From NCBI GenBank assembly GCA_009772935.1, contig WOUR01000012.1, forward strand, positions 48,229 through 112,228: a stretch of 64,000 nt of DNA, in the 5' to 3' direction. The notes below the pieces were generated by a model. It was not told the origin of the DNA and did no database searches. It was given only the letters and a program-made list of their open reading frames with translations. The position numbers and the translations under genes are program-made. Below, in pieces: positions 18,998-28,406 of the stretch. Origin of the DNA: Rhodospirillaceae bacterium (GTDB lineage: Bacteria > Pseudomonadota > Alphaproteobacteria > Reyranellales > Reyranellaceae). Position 1 is the first letter of the stretch, and the number at the start of each line of letters is the position of its first letter.

Positions 18998-19412
18998 AGA
19001 CGAGTCGGCCCGCGCTGTGGTCGAACGAAACCACATCGAGCCCCGCACACGCCGCGCGGTGGCGAACGGCCGCAAGACCGTTGCGGCAGGCGCACTCCAA
19101 GCCCTCGACGATCACGCGGCCCCTGCCGCCGGTGCGAAGGCGTGCGGCCTGCAGCGCTTCGGAAAGCTCGTCCTCCTTGGCGACGTCGACGATCCAGGCG
19201 AGGTCCGCGACCTCGCCATCCGGCGAGGCCGCGTCGGGACGCAGGCTGCGCACGCGGGCGCAACCGTGCCGCATCAGCGCAAGCAGCAGAGGCAATGTGT
19301 GGTGTCCGATGACGGCGACGCTCGCCGTGGGCGGCAAGTGCGCGATCGCCAGGACTCGATCGACGAGGGCTCCCGACGGATCGTCGGGAGCGAAGGACGG
19401 AATGTCGAGCAT
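18963..19412 (-). CDS. Conserved-looking small protein, unknown function, convergent with kdpE
   Basis: 149 residues with an excellent Shine-Dalgarno (GAGGAG five bases before the ATG). The pattern ASVAVIGHHTLPLLLALMRH followed by CARVRSLRP and VADLAWIVDV suggests a Rossmann-like fold such as a SAM-dependent methyltransferase core, but no catalytic motif is visible and the protein is short. Three cysteines lie in the second half. Codon use matches the neighbours. Function is not assigned. Confidence 0.65.
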   Translation of the reverse strand: MLDIPSFAPDDPSGALVDRVLAIAHLPPTASVAVIGHHTLPLLLALMRHGCARVRSLRPDAASPDGEVADLAWIVDVAKEDELSEALQAARLRTGGRGRVIVEGLECACRNGLAAVRHRAACAGLDVVSFDHSAGRLVFRPAGNPRPVR

Positions 19413-19558
19413 CTGAACTCCTCGGTGATGCCTCCGATATGGCGGCAGACGCCGTAGGAATTCGAGAGGGGCAGGATCGGGCTGTCATAGCCTTCGCATA
19501 AATGTCGCTTCTCTAGAGTCTTTGCGGGCGGGATTGAAACGAGTCGGGAATCCCAACA

Positions 19559-19672
19559 CTTGCCTCGCCCTGAGCGAACGCAGAGAGCGTCTCTAAGGGT
19601 GGGCACGAGCACGGCGTCTGTTGCCCATCCTTCGAGACGCCGCGCTTCGCGCGGCTCCTCAGGATGAGGTGA
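19559..19672. repeat. Degenerate and intact palindromic repeat pair
   Basis: The intact copy 19624-19671 reads CCATCCTTCGAGACGCCGCG ... CGGCTCCTCAGGATGAGGTG with a strong GCGC-rich stem around a TTCG tetraloop. A degenerate copy in the opposite orientation lies at about 19563-19604 (CCTGAGCGAACG ... GTCTCTAAGGGTGGG). The 285-base gap between the convergent-side gene and the srf-type operon end (19413-19697) holds these and nothing else I can support; a terminator role for the operon is plausible. Confidence 0.75.
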
Positions 19673-19697
19673 ATGGTAAAACCGGGACGGAGAGACT

Positions 19698-20180
19698 CTA
19701 GAAAGCGCACTCCGCGCGCATGGCGGGGGTGATGGGATCGGCCGGCATGCTGAGCTTGCAGTGGTAGTCGAAGGCGGCCCGGTATGGGGCGGCGATGCGG
19801 GATTTGGCCTGGATGGGCAGGACGACGCGCGAATTGCGGCGGTCGATCTGCTGGCGGCCGTAGCCGATGTTGGTGCCGTCGGGGAAATAGGCGTCGAAGA
19901 AAGAATGGCCGGCCGTCGAGGTGAACTCGACGGTCAGGACGGCGCCGTCGAGACAGTCGAAACGCGGGCCGCTCTTCAGGGTGCCGGACTCCGTGCTCTT
20001 TCCCGCGGGGCCGATGATGGTCCAGGTCGACGTGGCGCCCGTCTTCGTGGTTTCGGCTTTCAGGACGCCACAGGTCAGGCTGCTCGGCGGAGGCGCGCTC
20101 GCAGGCTTCTTCGGCGTTTGCGCATGCGCGGTCGCGGCGAGGAAGAACGCCGTCACCGGCAGCAACAGGCTCGTTTTCAT
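19698..20180 (-). CDS. Secreted protein, last gene of the srf-type operon
   Basis: 160 residues with a clear signal peptide (KTSLLLPVTAFFLAATAHA, cleavage after AHA). The mature part has a Pro/Ser linker and a beta-rich domain with four cysteines (LTCGV, FDCLD, YHCKL, AECAF), probably two disulphides in the periplasm. Its start overlaps the preceding stop by four bases (ATGA), so it is translationally coupled to the Sel1 gene. The family is not recognised. Position and export signal suggest a periplasmic or surface partner of the Srf-type membrane proteins. Confidence 0.75.
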   Translation of the reverse strand: MKTSLLLPVTAFFLAATAHAQTPKKPASAPPPSSLTCGVLKAETTKTGATSTWTIIGPAGKSTESGTLKSGPRFDCLDGAVLTVEFTSTAGHSFFDAYFPDGTNIGYGRQQIDRRNSRVVLPIQAKSRIAAPYRAAFDYHCKLSMPADPITPAMRAECAF

Positions 20181-21259
20181 TTGGGTAGTCCGTCCAGCGC
20201 CTTCTTCGCATCGGAATCGTTCTGGGCTGCCGCCTGCTGCAGCCAGACCTTGGCCTTGGCGGCATCGGCGGTCAGGCCGGCCCCACCCTTCGCAAGAAGG
20301 AGGCCGAGCTTGCGCTGCGCTTCCGCGAGGCCGCTCAGCGCGGCACGCTCGTACCAGTCCGCAGCCTGGGTGCCGTCGTGCGGGAAGGCCCCCTTGGCCG
20401 GCAGCGTCGGATCGTAGAACGACGCCAGTTCGACCTGGGCGGCAGCGTTGCCCTGTTCGGCGGCCTGGCGGAACACCAGGAAGGCGGCGCCCGTGTCGCC
20501 CGCCTTGGCGAAATCCCGCGCTTTGGCCAGCATCGCGTCGGGCGCGGGCTTGGTCGCCAGATACTCGGCCACCGTCTCGCGCACCGACTTCGCGGGCGGC
20601 TGCAGGGGCGTCGGCGTGGGCGGCGGGGCCGCGGCGACCACGGGCTCCGGCGGATGGAGATGGTTGGTCCAGTAGTAGTAGCCGCTGCCCACCGCGAGCA
20701 GGACCACGACGGCGGCGATCATCCAGCCCGTCGCGCCGGAGCGTTTCGGGAGATCGGCCATGGGATCGCGTGCGGCCCGCAACTCGGGACGAGGCGGCGG
20801 CGGTGGTGTCGGTTCGGGCGCGACCTCGAGTGGCGGTGGCAGCTCCGGCTCGGGCGCCGGTGGCGGCGTCTGCCGACGACGCAGCCGCACCGTGTCGTCG
20901 TAGCTGCCGGAGGCGCCGGCGGCGCCCGAGGTCAGCATCGCCGGCCAGGCCACGACCGTCGTGCCGACGACGCCGATATCGGGTTCGTGCACCCGCAGCC
21001 TGACGGTCGCGATGCCGGCCAGCCGGTCGCAGATCTCGGGTCCGAGGTGGAACTCGAGGACCTCGCCGTTGCGCTGCACTTCGTCGGGCATCAGCCAGGT
21101 CTCGGTGCGACGCCAACCATCGTCGGCGAGATGCGTGTCCGGCCCCTGCTGGCGCTGGATCGAGATCGTCAGCCCCTCCGGGGCGGCGTCTAGTTCGCTC
21201 ACGCGCAACAGCGCGTGGCCGGGCTCCGGCAATGGGGCAATGGTCGCGCGGACAGGCAT
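20177..21259 (-). CDS. Sel1-repeat membrane protein of the srf-type operon
   Basis: 360 residues. The first 125 form a beta-rich domain without a signal peptide, followed by a Pro-rich linker (about 131-160), one membrane helix (GWMIAAVVVLLAVGSGYYYW, about 178-197), another Pro-rich stretch and C-terminal Sel1-like repeats: KAGDTGAAFLVFRQAAEQGN, QAADWYERAALSGLAEAQRK and KVWLQQAAAQNDSDAKKAL. This predicts a cytoplasmic N-domain and a periplasmic repeat domain for protein contacts. AGAGG precedes the ATG, and the gene begins nine bases after the SrfC-like stop. Confidence 0.8.
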   Translation of the reverse strand: MPVRATIAPLPEPGHALLRVSELDAAPEGLTISIQRQQGPDTHLADDGWRRTETWLMPDEVQRNGEVLEFHLGPEICDRLAGIATVRLRVHEPDIGVVGTTVVAWPAMLTSGAAGASGSYDDTVRLRRRQTPPPAPEPELPPPLEVAPEPTPPPPPRPELRAARDPMADLPKRSGATGWMIAAVVVLLAVGSGYYYWTNHLHPPEPVVAAAPPPTPTPLQPPAKSVRETVAEYLATKPAPDAMLAKARDFAKAGDTGAAFLVFRQAAEQGNAAAQVELASFYDPTLPAKGAFPHDGTQAADWYERAALSGLAEAQRKLGLLLAKGGAGLTADAAKAKVWLQQAAAQNDSDAKKALDGLPK

Positions 21260-21268
21260 CGGAAGCCT

Positions 21269-23938
21269 CTACGCCGCCACGGTGCGCAGGATGGCGCCCA
21301 GCCGGTCGTTCTGCTCGGGCGTGATCTCGCGTCCGCCTTCGTAGCCGACATTGTCCATGGCGAGCTGCAGGAAGGCGCGCATCCAGTCCTTGCAGTAGTC
21401 GGCATAGATCGGCGCCGGATTCTCGCTGAGCTGCGGGATGCCATCGACCATGATCGTCGGTTGTTCGAACACGCGACGCACCGGTGAATTCGGCGGCAGG
21501 CCGGGACGCTGGTCGAGCGGCAGCTTGTCGAAGCCCAGCGCGCTCACATAACCGTTGAGCGCGGAGGAGGCCGTGCGTACCTGGCGCTCGGCGATCTCCT
21601 CCCATTTGGCGTTGGCGGCATTCTCCAGCTCGCGCACCTCGTGGGAGAGCTGGTCGATCAGCTTCAGCCGATGCGCGCCCACGATCAGCTCGTCGATCAG
21701 CCAGCCGAGATGCTGGCGGTCGACGCCGAAATGCGACAACGCCTTCTCGTCGGCGCCGATGCGGCGCATGTTTTCGAGCCAGTACTCTGCGGCCTCGCGG
21801 GCGAAGCGCTCGGCGCGATCCTCGAGCACGCCGGCGGGCGGCGCGGTGCGGCCCGGCTCCTCGCCGAACACGTCGGCAAAGATGGCACCGAGATCGACGG
21901 TCGCTCCGGTCGACTGCGCCGTGACGGCCGCGGGTTTGCCGTTCTTGCCCAGGCCGTCATCCGAGGGACGGGCGGTGGCGATTCGGAAGTAGATTTCGCG
22001 CAACGCCGTGTCGGCGATCTGCAGGGCGGCGACCAGCTCGCCAAAGAGCTGCTGCTGGATGGCGTTGGCGAGTCCGCGCAGGACCATATGGACGAGGTCG
22101 CGCTTCTTCGCCCGCGCATCGCCGTCGGAGGCGCTGTGAAAGCCGGCAAGCCGATCGACGAGGCGGCGCAGCTGCACTTCGAGCTGGCCACGGACCTGGG
22201 CGCGCTTGATCGCCGGATCGCAGACCGGGATCAGGCTCTTCACCAGGTGCGCCACCCCGCCGTCGTTGGCGCGAAACGCCTCGTCCCAGGCCAGTGCCGG
22301 GTCGGCGAAGTGGCGGCGTACGTCCTCGTTCTCGATGAAATGGCGGCGCAGCTCGCCGGCGCGCTGGGCGAACGAATCGGCGATACCGACCTCGCGGCCG
22401 CCGTCATAGTCCATCAGCCGCTCGTCGATGACGGTCGGATTGCGCAGCCAGAAGCTGTTGTCGAAGGGCCTGCCGTTCCAGTCGAGCGGCCACTCGCCGC
22501 GGAAATTATTGACCAGCGAATTGCCGAGGCGCGCGCTCCAGCGCAGTCGTCGCGATTCCTCGGTCTCGCCGGCCTTCTGCTCGAACTCGCGGTCCATCTT
22601 GGTCAGCACCAGGAACAGCGCGTTCTTCTGCCTGGCGCGGTCGGCTGGCGTGGCGCCGATCGTCTGGTCGATCCAGGCCGACATCATGTCGGAGAGGTCG
22701 CGCACCTCCTGATTGCCGTCGGGAATGCACAGCAGGATGGCGCTGAGCTCGCGCTCGGCAGAATAGCGCTGAAACAGATAGGCGACCTTGCCGCGCAGCA
22801 GCAGCTCGCGCAGCGGGTTGGCGCCCTCGGCCACGCCCTTGGATTTTGCGACGTCGTCGAGGTTGGCGAGCTTCAGCCGCGAGCGGGCACCTGGGAAGTC
22901 GAGCAGATCGGTGTGATCGAAGAAGTCCCAGGGCTTCTCGTCGATCGCGACGTTCAGCTCGGCGGTGAGGGCGCAGACCAGCGAGCGCGGCAGGCGGGCG
23001 TCGGGCGAGGACCGGCCATCGGCCCGGCGGGGCCGCACCAGCAGGGGGTCGTCGGCATCGGTACCCAGCCGGTCGAGCGTCAGCACGTCGACGATGCTCT
23101 TCTCGCGCGGGATCAGCGCGTCCATGCCCAGCAGCGCCTCGGGCGCATGGCCGAGCTTCTGCAGCCCGTCGTAGAGCGTCAGGTAGAGGTCGGTGAAGGG
23201 TTGGAAGTCGTACCACAGCACCGACCACAGGCGGGCGCGGTCGTGTCCCGACAGGCGCGGCGCGAGATCGATCGCCTCGCGCCAGAAATCGGTGCGCAGC
23301 TCCGCTGTGACGCCCGCGAAGAAGGTGTCGAAATACTCGATGAGGTCGAGCACGTCGTCGGACTCGAGATCGCCGACCGGCGTCGGCTGCGCCTTCAGGC
23401 GCAGCTCGGACAGGCGCTTGCGGATCGCCGCGCCGTCGGGCCGCACGAACTCGGCCTTCTGGTGATCGAAGTCGAGCAGGAAGGAGTTGCCCAGGATCTT
23501 CACGATGTCGGTCTGCGTCAGCAGCCGCACCTTCACCGGGAAATCGGCCGAGCCGTCGCTGAGGCCGAGGCCGAAGCGCGTGACCAGGCCGGTCGACTCG
23601 CGATTGCCGGGCGGGTTGATCTCGCGCAGGAAGTCGTAGGTCTTGTCGGCGAAACGCGCCTGCAGCGGGCGGCCGTCGCGGCTCGCCAGGATGGAGACGA
23701 GGTACGATTTGCCGGCCTGGCTGGGGCCGAACACGCCGACGCACATGCGGCGCCGGGCGGCGCGCGCGAGTTTGCGGCTCTGGTTGCGGACCTTCTGCAG
23801 CTCGCTCACCAGCGACGGCGCCTGCTGCGCCACGGTGGGCGACTGATCGGCCGCATCCTTCAGCCAGGCCACGCCCTCGCTTGCGGCGACGGCCAATGCC
23901 TCGCAGTCCTGGGCCAGCTTGAGATCGACTGTGTCCAT
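21269..23938 (-). CDS. SrfC-like P-loop GTPase-type protein
   Basis: 890 residues from the ATG at 23938 (AGGAAG just upstream). It resembles the SrfC 'putative virulence factor' family. A coiled N-terminus is followed by Walker A GPSQAGKS (71-78), a G3-like DFPG (347-350) in DHTDLLDFPGARSRL and a G4-like TKMD (446-449) in LFLVLTKMD, so it looks like a large dynamin-like or AIG-like GTPase. The C-terminal half is helical and carries no membrane span. SrfC is named from Salmonella, where the gene is SsrB-regulated; its biochemical role is not settled. GTP binding is inferred from the motifs. Confidence 0.82.
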   Translation of the reverse strand: MDTVDLKLAQDCEALAVAASEGVAWLKDAADQSPTVAQQAPSLVSELQKVRNQSRKLARAARRRMCVGVFGPSQAGKSYLVSILASRDGRPLQARFADKTYDFLREINPPGNRESTGLVTRFGLGLSDGSADFPVKVRLLTQTDIVKILGNSFLLDFDHQKAEFVRPDGAAIRKRLSELRLKAQPTPVGDLESDDVLDLIEYFDTFFAGVTAELRTDFWREAIDLAPRLSGHDRARLWSVLWYDFQPFTDLYLTLYDGLQKLGHAPEALLGMDALIPREKSIVDVLTLDRLGTDADDPLLVRPRRADGRSSPDARLPRSLVCALTAELNVAIDEKPWDFFDHTDLLDFPGARSRLKLANLDDVAKSKGVAEGANPLRELLLRGKVAYLFQRYSAERELSAILLCIPDGNQEVRDLSDMMSAWIDQTIGATPADRARQKNALFLVLTKMDREFEQKAGETEESRRLRWSARLGNSLVNNFRGEWPLDWNGRPFDNSFWLRNPTVIDERLMDYDGGREVGIADSFAQRAGELRRHFIENEDVRRHFADPALAWDEAFRANDGGVAHLVKSLIPVCDPAIKRAQVRGQLEVQLRRLVDRLAGFHSASDGDARAKKRDLVHMVLRGLANAIQQQLFGELVAALQIADTALREIYFRIATARPSDDGLGKNGKPAAVTAQSTGATVDLGAIFADVFGEEPGRTAPPAGVLEDRAERFAREAAEYWLENMRRIGADEKALSHFGVDRQHLGWLIDELIVGAHRLKLIDQLSHEVRELENAANAKWEEIAERQVRTASSALNGYVSALGFDKLPLDQRPGLPPNSPVRRVFEQPTIMVDGIPQLSENPAPIYADYCKDWMRAFLQLAMDNVGYEGGREITPEQNDRLGAILRTVAA

Positions 23939-23957
23939 GATCTTCCTGGAAGTCCCT

Positions 23958-26924
23958 TCAACCGGTCTTGAGCATGCCGGTGTCGAGCCAGTAGCCCTCA
24001 CGGCGCGGCAGTGTCTGGAGGCGGAGCGCCAGGCGGTCGAGCGCGACGGCGCGACCGTCGCGGTTGGTCACCTGGCGCAGGCGGAAGCGTTCGACGTCGC
24101 CCGACTCCTTGTCCTTGGGCTTCACCCTCGCGAGCGTGATCCGGAACGGCGTCTCGCGCGCATGGCGTTCGGCATATTCCGGCTTGGCGAACTCGAGCGC
24201 GTAGAGTCGCGCGGCCGGCCAGCGCGCGAGATCGAGCTGCCGCGCGCCCAGCCACATGGGCCCGCGGAACTCGAAGGCGACTTCCGGCAACTCGAACTCG
24301 CGATTGTCGAGATCGACGTCGCGATAGATGAGGTCTTCCTTCTGCAGGCGGCCGCCGCCGTCGAGCTTGCCGATGAACCGGGCGATGCTCCGGGAGCGCA
24401 GCAGGTCGGAGCGGAAGGAAAAGTCCGGAAGCTGGGATTGCGCGAGCGCCGCGATCATCGCGCCGACCGCCACGGTCGTCTTGGGATCCTCGACGCGCAG
24501 GCGGGCGTCGCGGAACGGATACCAGGCGCCGACGCGATACTCGTGCAGCGAGATCACCCGCTCCGGCGGCAGCGGCAGCAGTTCCATCACCAGCGAGCGG
24601 ATGCCGGGCAGGCGCGACGGCCGGCCCGACAGCAGCAGCACGTCGCAGTCGTAGGCGTGGACGATCTCGGCGAGCGGCGCCAGGACACGACCCATCTCGG
24701 CCCGCACCGTCTTGTCGAGGCCCGGCAGGTCGACCGGGAACACGACTTCGCGCAGATCGAAGTTCTGGGCGCCGCGCTTGCGCGCCGCCTCGTTCACGAA
24801 GGTCACGACTTCTTCGGACGGCTTGGCGCCGCCCGGGAAGAAGGTCTCGTAGGCGCGCGGCTCGGCTGCGACGACGCCCGACGTCGGATCGTAGGTCTCG
24901 GCGGCGCGCAGGAATTCGAGCGCGAGCGGATGGGCGATCTGCAGCGCGAACTGCTGGCGCAGGTTGCGCTGGATCACGTCCTCGCCGCCGCGGTCGCCGC
25001 CGACCAGCTCGGCCATCAGGTCGCCCGGGTTGGCGATGCCCGCGGTGCGCAGGGCGGCCTCGATCGGCGGCAGCACATGGGCCTGCACGACGCGCAGCAG
25101 GATGTCGTCGCCCGCAACGCTGAAGCCCTCGCGGAACTTCTGCTCCGGGAACAGCGTCACGGAGGTGCCGGCGCCCTCCAGGCGGTAAGAGTTGATGATC
25201 AGGTCGGTCGTGCCGCCGCCCACGTCGATGCTCGCGATGTTGAGCACGTCCTCGGGCGGCTTGCCGCGCGGCTTGCGCGTGATCTGGAAGAAGCGCCGGG
25301 CGTCGCCGCCGAAATTGCGGGCGACTTCGGTGTAGAGATAGACGAGCTGCGTGCAACTCGCCTCGTCCCAGTCGGTCAGCACGCGCGGGGCGGGCGCCGC
25401 GGGATCATCGAGCTTCCAGCCCATCATCATCCAGACGAGGTCGCGCGCCGCTTCGGCGCGCTTGCGGAAGATCAGGCGCTCGGCGAGCGGCATGCCGGTC
25501 GGCAAGGTGAGCACGATGCGGCGCAGGCGGCGCGGCGTCTCGGCATGGGCGCGGCGGCCGCGCTGCTGCGGCGAGTTCATCAGCATCAGCGCCTGCAGCA
25601 GCACTTCGGTGAGCACGAAGGTCATCACCGAGGAGCGCGAGTAGAGAGGCTCGAACACCGGCAGATGGTCGGCCGAATCGGCATCGGGATCGACCAGGTG
25701 CAGCGGCTCGCCCTTCTGGTTCACCAGCTGCGCCATTGGCCCCGCTGCGGCCGGCATCGCCGTCTGGTCCTGCGCGTAGGCCACGTTGAAGCGCCATTCG
25801 CGGGTTTGCGGCTCCTCGTCCCACAGATACCGCTTGGGACTCGACATGCCGGTATTGCCCTCGGTGCCGCGCCGGCGGGCCGCCAGCCGCGTCGCCTCGG
25901 GTCCGACCCGCGTCATGGTGGGCCACACGAAGGCATCGGCGCGTCCGCCGAGGCGCGACAGGTGGTTCTTGCCGAACCAGGCCTGCGCGAACTCCACCCG
26001 CGACTCGAAAGGCCGCGTATGAACCACCTCGGGATGCGAGAGGTCGCGCAGCGCCAGCTCATAGGAATCGTTCAGGTTGACGCCCAGCTCGCCCGCCGCC
26101 TCGATCAACAGTCCGCAGGTCCGCGAATTGCCGACGTCGAGCACGAGATCCACTTCGATCGCGCCGCGCCCGGGCCGCTCCGCGTCGCCCACCAGCTTCA
26201 CCGGCGGGAAATGCACCGCGGCGGCGAGCAGGCCGAGGAAGGCGAGATAGCGCGCCGTGGCTTCCTGCGGCTTCTGTTTGATGTCGTTGTCGATCTCTTC
26301 CGCGGTCGCGCGCGGATGCAGTTCGTGGAACAGCTCGTCGAGCCACTGCACCATCCAGCCCTGGCGCAGCAGCCAGTGATTGGCCCGCTGCTGCGGCGCC
26401 AGCGCGAACAATGCGCCGGAGGTCACGTCCTTGGGCGAGGGGGCGAGGTAGGCGCGGCCCTCGGCTTCGGCGATCAGGCCGGTGTCGAACGCCAGCACGG
26501 CCCGGTACCGGTTGCCCTGCTCGTCGCGATAGCCCGGGCCGTAGCGCGTTTCGAGATCGACGACGCGCACGCGGGCCCAGTCGGCCGGTCCCTCGCGGAA
26601 CTGGTTGTTGGGCCGCACCTGCAGGAACGGCACCGGCACCCACTTGTCGAGGAACGGCGCGAGGGCGTCCTTGGCGGTGATGACCAGGTTGGGATCGGCG
26701 GCGCGGCGGCGGCCGTTCTCGACCACTTCGTACTGGCCGCGGCCCTCGTCGAAATCGAGCTGCACCAGGTCGTCGACCGCGTTCGACGCGGCGGCGTCAT
26801 GGAAGCCCCATTCGCGGACCTTCAGGCGCACGGGATCGAAGCCGAAGTCGAGGAACTGGATGCCGGAGCGGGCAATCAGCGTCGTCGGGCTGGGATAGCT
26901 CGGCAGGCGGGCGAGGTCGCTCAT
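23958..26924 (-). CDS. SrfB-like actin/Hsp70-fold ATPase
   Basis: 988 residues with GGAGTGAC before the ATG. It matches the SrfB family by length and features. Two phosphate-binding loops of the actin/Hsp70/sugar-kinase fold are visible: DLVLDVGNSRTCGLL (phosphate-1, 263-269) and ASIDVGGGTTDLIIN (phosphate-2, 567-575). Near 770 LLLSGRPSRLPGIRSL fits the adenosine motif. The order is that of an Hsp70-like ATPase with a long N-terminal extension and large insertions. It is separated by 19 bases from the SrfC-like gene. Srf family assignment is by recall and motif, and the activity is inferred. Confidence 0.85.
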   Translation of the reverse strand: MSDLARLPSYPSPTTLIARSGIQFLDFGFDPVRLKVREWGFHDAAASNAVDDLVQLDFDEGRGQYEVVENGRRRAADPNLVITAKDALAPFLDKWVPVPFLQVRPNNQFREGPADWARVRVVDLETRYGPGYRDEQGNRYRAVLAFDTGLIAEAEGRAYLAPSPKDVTSGALFALAPQQRANHWLLRQGWMVQWLDELFHELHPRATAEEIDNDIKQKPQEATARYLAFLGLLAAAVHFPPVKLVGDAERPGRGAIEVDLVLDVGNSRTCGLLIEAAGELGVNLNDSYELALRDLSHPEVVHTRPFESRVEFAQAWFGKNHLSRLGGRADAFVWPTMTRVGPEATRLAARRRGTEGNTGMSSPKRYLWDEEPQTREWRFNVAYAQDQTAMPAAAGPMAQLVNQKGEPLHLVDPDADSADHLPVFEPLYSRSSVMTFVLTEVLLQALMLMNSPQQRGRRAHAETPRRLRRIVLTLPTGMPLAERLIFRKRAEAARDLVWMMMGWKLDDPAAPAPRVLTDWDEASCTQLVYLYTEVARNFGGDARRFFQITRKPRGKPPEDVLNIASIDVGGGTTDLIINSYRLEGAGTSVTLFPEQKFREGFSVAGDDILLRVVQAHVLPPIEAALRTAGIANPGDLMAELVGGDRGGEDVIQRNLRQQFALQIAHPLALEFLRAAETYDPTSGVVAAEPRAYETFFPGGAKPSEEVVTFVNEAARKRGAQNFDLREVVFPVDLPGLDKTVRAEMGRVLAPLAEIVHAYDCDVLLLSGRPSRLPGIRSLVMELLPLPPERVISLHEYRVGAWYPFRDARLRVEDPKTTVAVGAMIAALAQSQLPDFSFRSDLLRSRSIARFIGKLDGGGRLQKEDLIYRDVDLDNREFELPEVAFEFRGPMWLGARQLDLARWPAARLYALEFAKPEYAERHARETPFRITLARVKPKDKESGDVERFRLRQVTNRDGRAVALDRLALRLQTLPRREGYWLDTGMLKTG

Positions 26925-26963
26925 GTCACTCCGGTACGGCCATCATCGTCTGTATGTAAGACC

Positions 26964-28397
26964 TCAGCGCCCGATCTGCACCTTGTAGCTGCGCGGGTCG
27001 CCGGGCTGGCTGCCCTTGCATTGTGCGGCGCCATCGGGGCCGATCTCGCAGTTCACGGTGTTGCGGGCGTAGGTCTTGCCGTCGCTGCAGCGCGGATTGC
27101 TCTTTTCCTCGATCACCAGCTTGGTGCCGTCCCAGCGCGCCTCGGCGGGCGCCTCGCAGGTGGCGCCGTTCTTCTGGGTGAAGGACACCTTGCCCTTGCC
27201 CTTGTCGTCGAGCGTGTAGTTCGGCCGCAGATCCTTCTCGCCGGTCGCGGTGGCAAGGCCGGTGCGCGAGCGCCAGTCGCCTTTGAGGAAGGCGAGGTCC
27301 TGCTTCTGCTTGGCCTCGGGCGGCACGACCATCGGCTTGGGCTCGTCCTTCCTGTTGCCGGCCTCGGTCTTGCCCGCGGCATCCTTGTCCTTGTTCTGCT
27401 CGTCGGGGCCCTTCACGTCGCCGCCCCTGGCCTCCGGCTTGTTCGGATCCTTCGTCGGGTCGTTTGCGGCGACGCCGAGATCGGGGCCGGCGCTGCGCTC
27501 GATCGGCGGTCCGCCGACGGATCCGACGATCACGCCGCCCGGTCCGATGACGCCGGCGGCGCAATCGCCGCCGCGGCGTGACAGCTCGTCGGTGAGACGG
27601 GCCAGTTCGAGGCGCAATTCCTCATTGTCATGCGCCAGGGTCGCGACGCGAGTCTGCTGCAGTTCCATCGGCTGACGCACGGCAAACCCCAGGGCGCGCT
27701 CGCGCGCTTCGGCCTCGATGTAGGGTTCGATGCGCGGCAGATAGGGTCGCACCAGCCAGGCCAGCAACGCCAGGATCAGCATCAGCACGACGCCGAGCAG
27801 CAGCCATTGCCACCACACGGTGCGCGGCGCCGCGACCGCGGCAAGGGCCGGCGCCGAGGCCATCACCGCTTCCGGTCGTCCGAGCTGCGGCGCGGCGGCG
27901 ACGCGTGGCGCAACGGCGGGCGGCAGGCTTGGCAGGAATACGCCGGGCAAGGCGGCATCGGCGGTGAAGCCCCAGAAAGTCATCACCGGGCGACCGTCCA
28001 CGACATAGAGCGTCTCTTCGCCCGGCGCGGTGAGTGCCTGACGCAGCAGGCGTGCGAAGTTGCGTTCGGCGTTGGAGCGCTCCACCGCCTCCATCTGGGT
28101 CGCCAGGCCTGCGATCTCGCCGTGCAGGCGGTGCACCCTGTCGAGCATCTCGCGGCGCTCGGCATCGCCAAGATCGCCGAGGCGTTTCACGTCGCCGTCG
28201 AACGGCGCATACCAGTTGATCGTGCGACCGCTCGGCTCGGCCTCCGGAACCGCCAGAAGGTCGGCATGCTCGCGTGACAGGCGGGCGGCAATGGCGGCGC
28301 GCAGCTGGCCCGCGGCGCGCCAGACCGGATCGCCCGCGAGCCCGAGCGCGCGGTAGCGCTGCAGCGGTTCACTGACGAGAAGCGGACCTGCAGCCAT
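26964..28397 (-). CDS. SrfA-like bitopic membrane protein (second copy)
   Basis: 477 residues, GAGGGG before the ATG. An N-terminal domain of about 150 residues without signal peptide contains INWYAPFDGDVKRL (60-73) and LYVVDGRPVMTFWGF (130-144); a linker; one membrane helix (TVWWQWLLLGVVLMLILALL, about 193-212); a short coiled coil (LAHDNEELRLELARLTDEL); a charged Lys/Asp/Pro linker; and a C-terminal beta-rich domain with cysteines (ATCEAP, NPRCSD, VNCEIG, QCKG). The N-domain should be cytoplasmic and the C-domain periplasmic. It is colinear with the preceding gene's N-domain, so the two are paralogues. Confidence 0.8.
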   Translation of the reverse strand: MAAGPLLVSEPLQRYRALGLAGDPVWRAAGQLRAAIAARLSREHADLLAVPEAEPSGRTINWYAPFDGDVKRLGDLGDAERREMLDRVHRLHGEIAGLATQMEAVERSNAERNFARLLRQALTAPGEETLYVVDGRPVMTFWGFTADAALPGVFLPSLPPAVAPRVAAAPQLGRPEAVMASAPALAAVAAPRTVWWQWLLLGVVLMLILALLAWLVRPYLPRIEPYIEAEARERALGFAVRQPMELQQTRVATLAHDNEELRLELARLTDELSRRGGDCAAGVIGPGGVIVGSVGGPPIERSAGPDLGVAANDPTKDPNKPEARGGDVKGPDEQNKDKDAAGKTEAGNRKDEPKPMVVPPEAKQKQDLAFLKGDWRSRTGLATATGEKDLRPNYTLDDKGKGKVSFTQKNGATCEAPAEARWDGTKLVIEEKSNPRCSDGKTYARNTVNCEIGPDGAAQCKGSQPGDPRSYKVQIGR

Positions 28398-28406
28398 CTC
28401 AGCCCC

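Noticed and set aside
23919..27581. A 1220-codon plus-strand open frame across the SrfB/SrfC genes
   Set aside because: Composition is Arg/Gly/Ala-rich with no recognisable domains. The minus-strand proteins have full domain architecture and ribosome sites.
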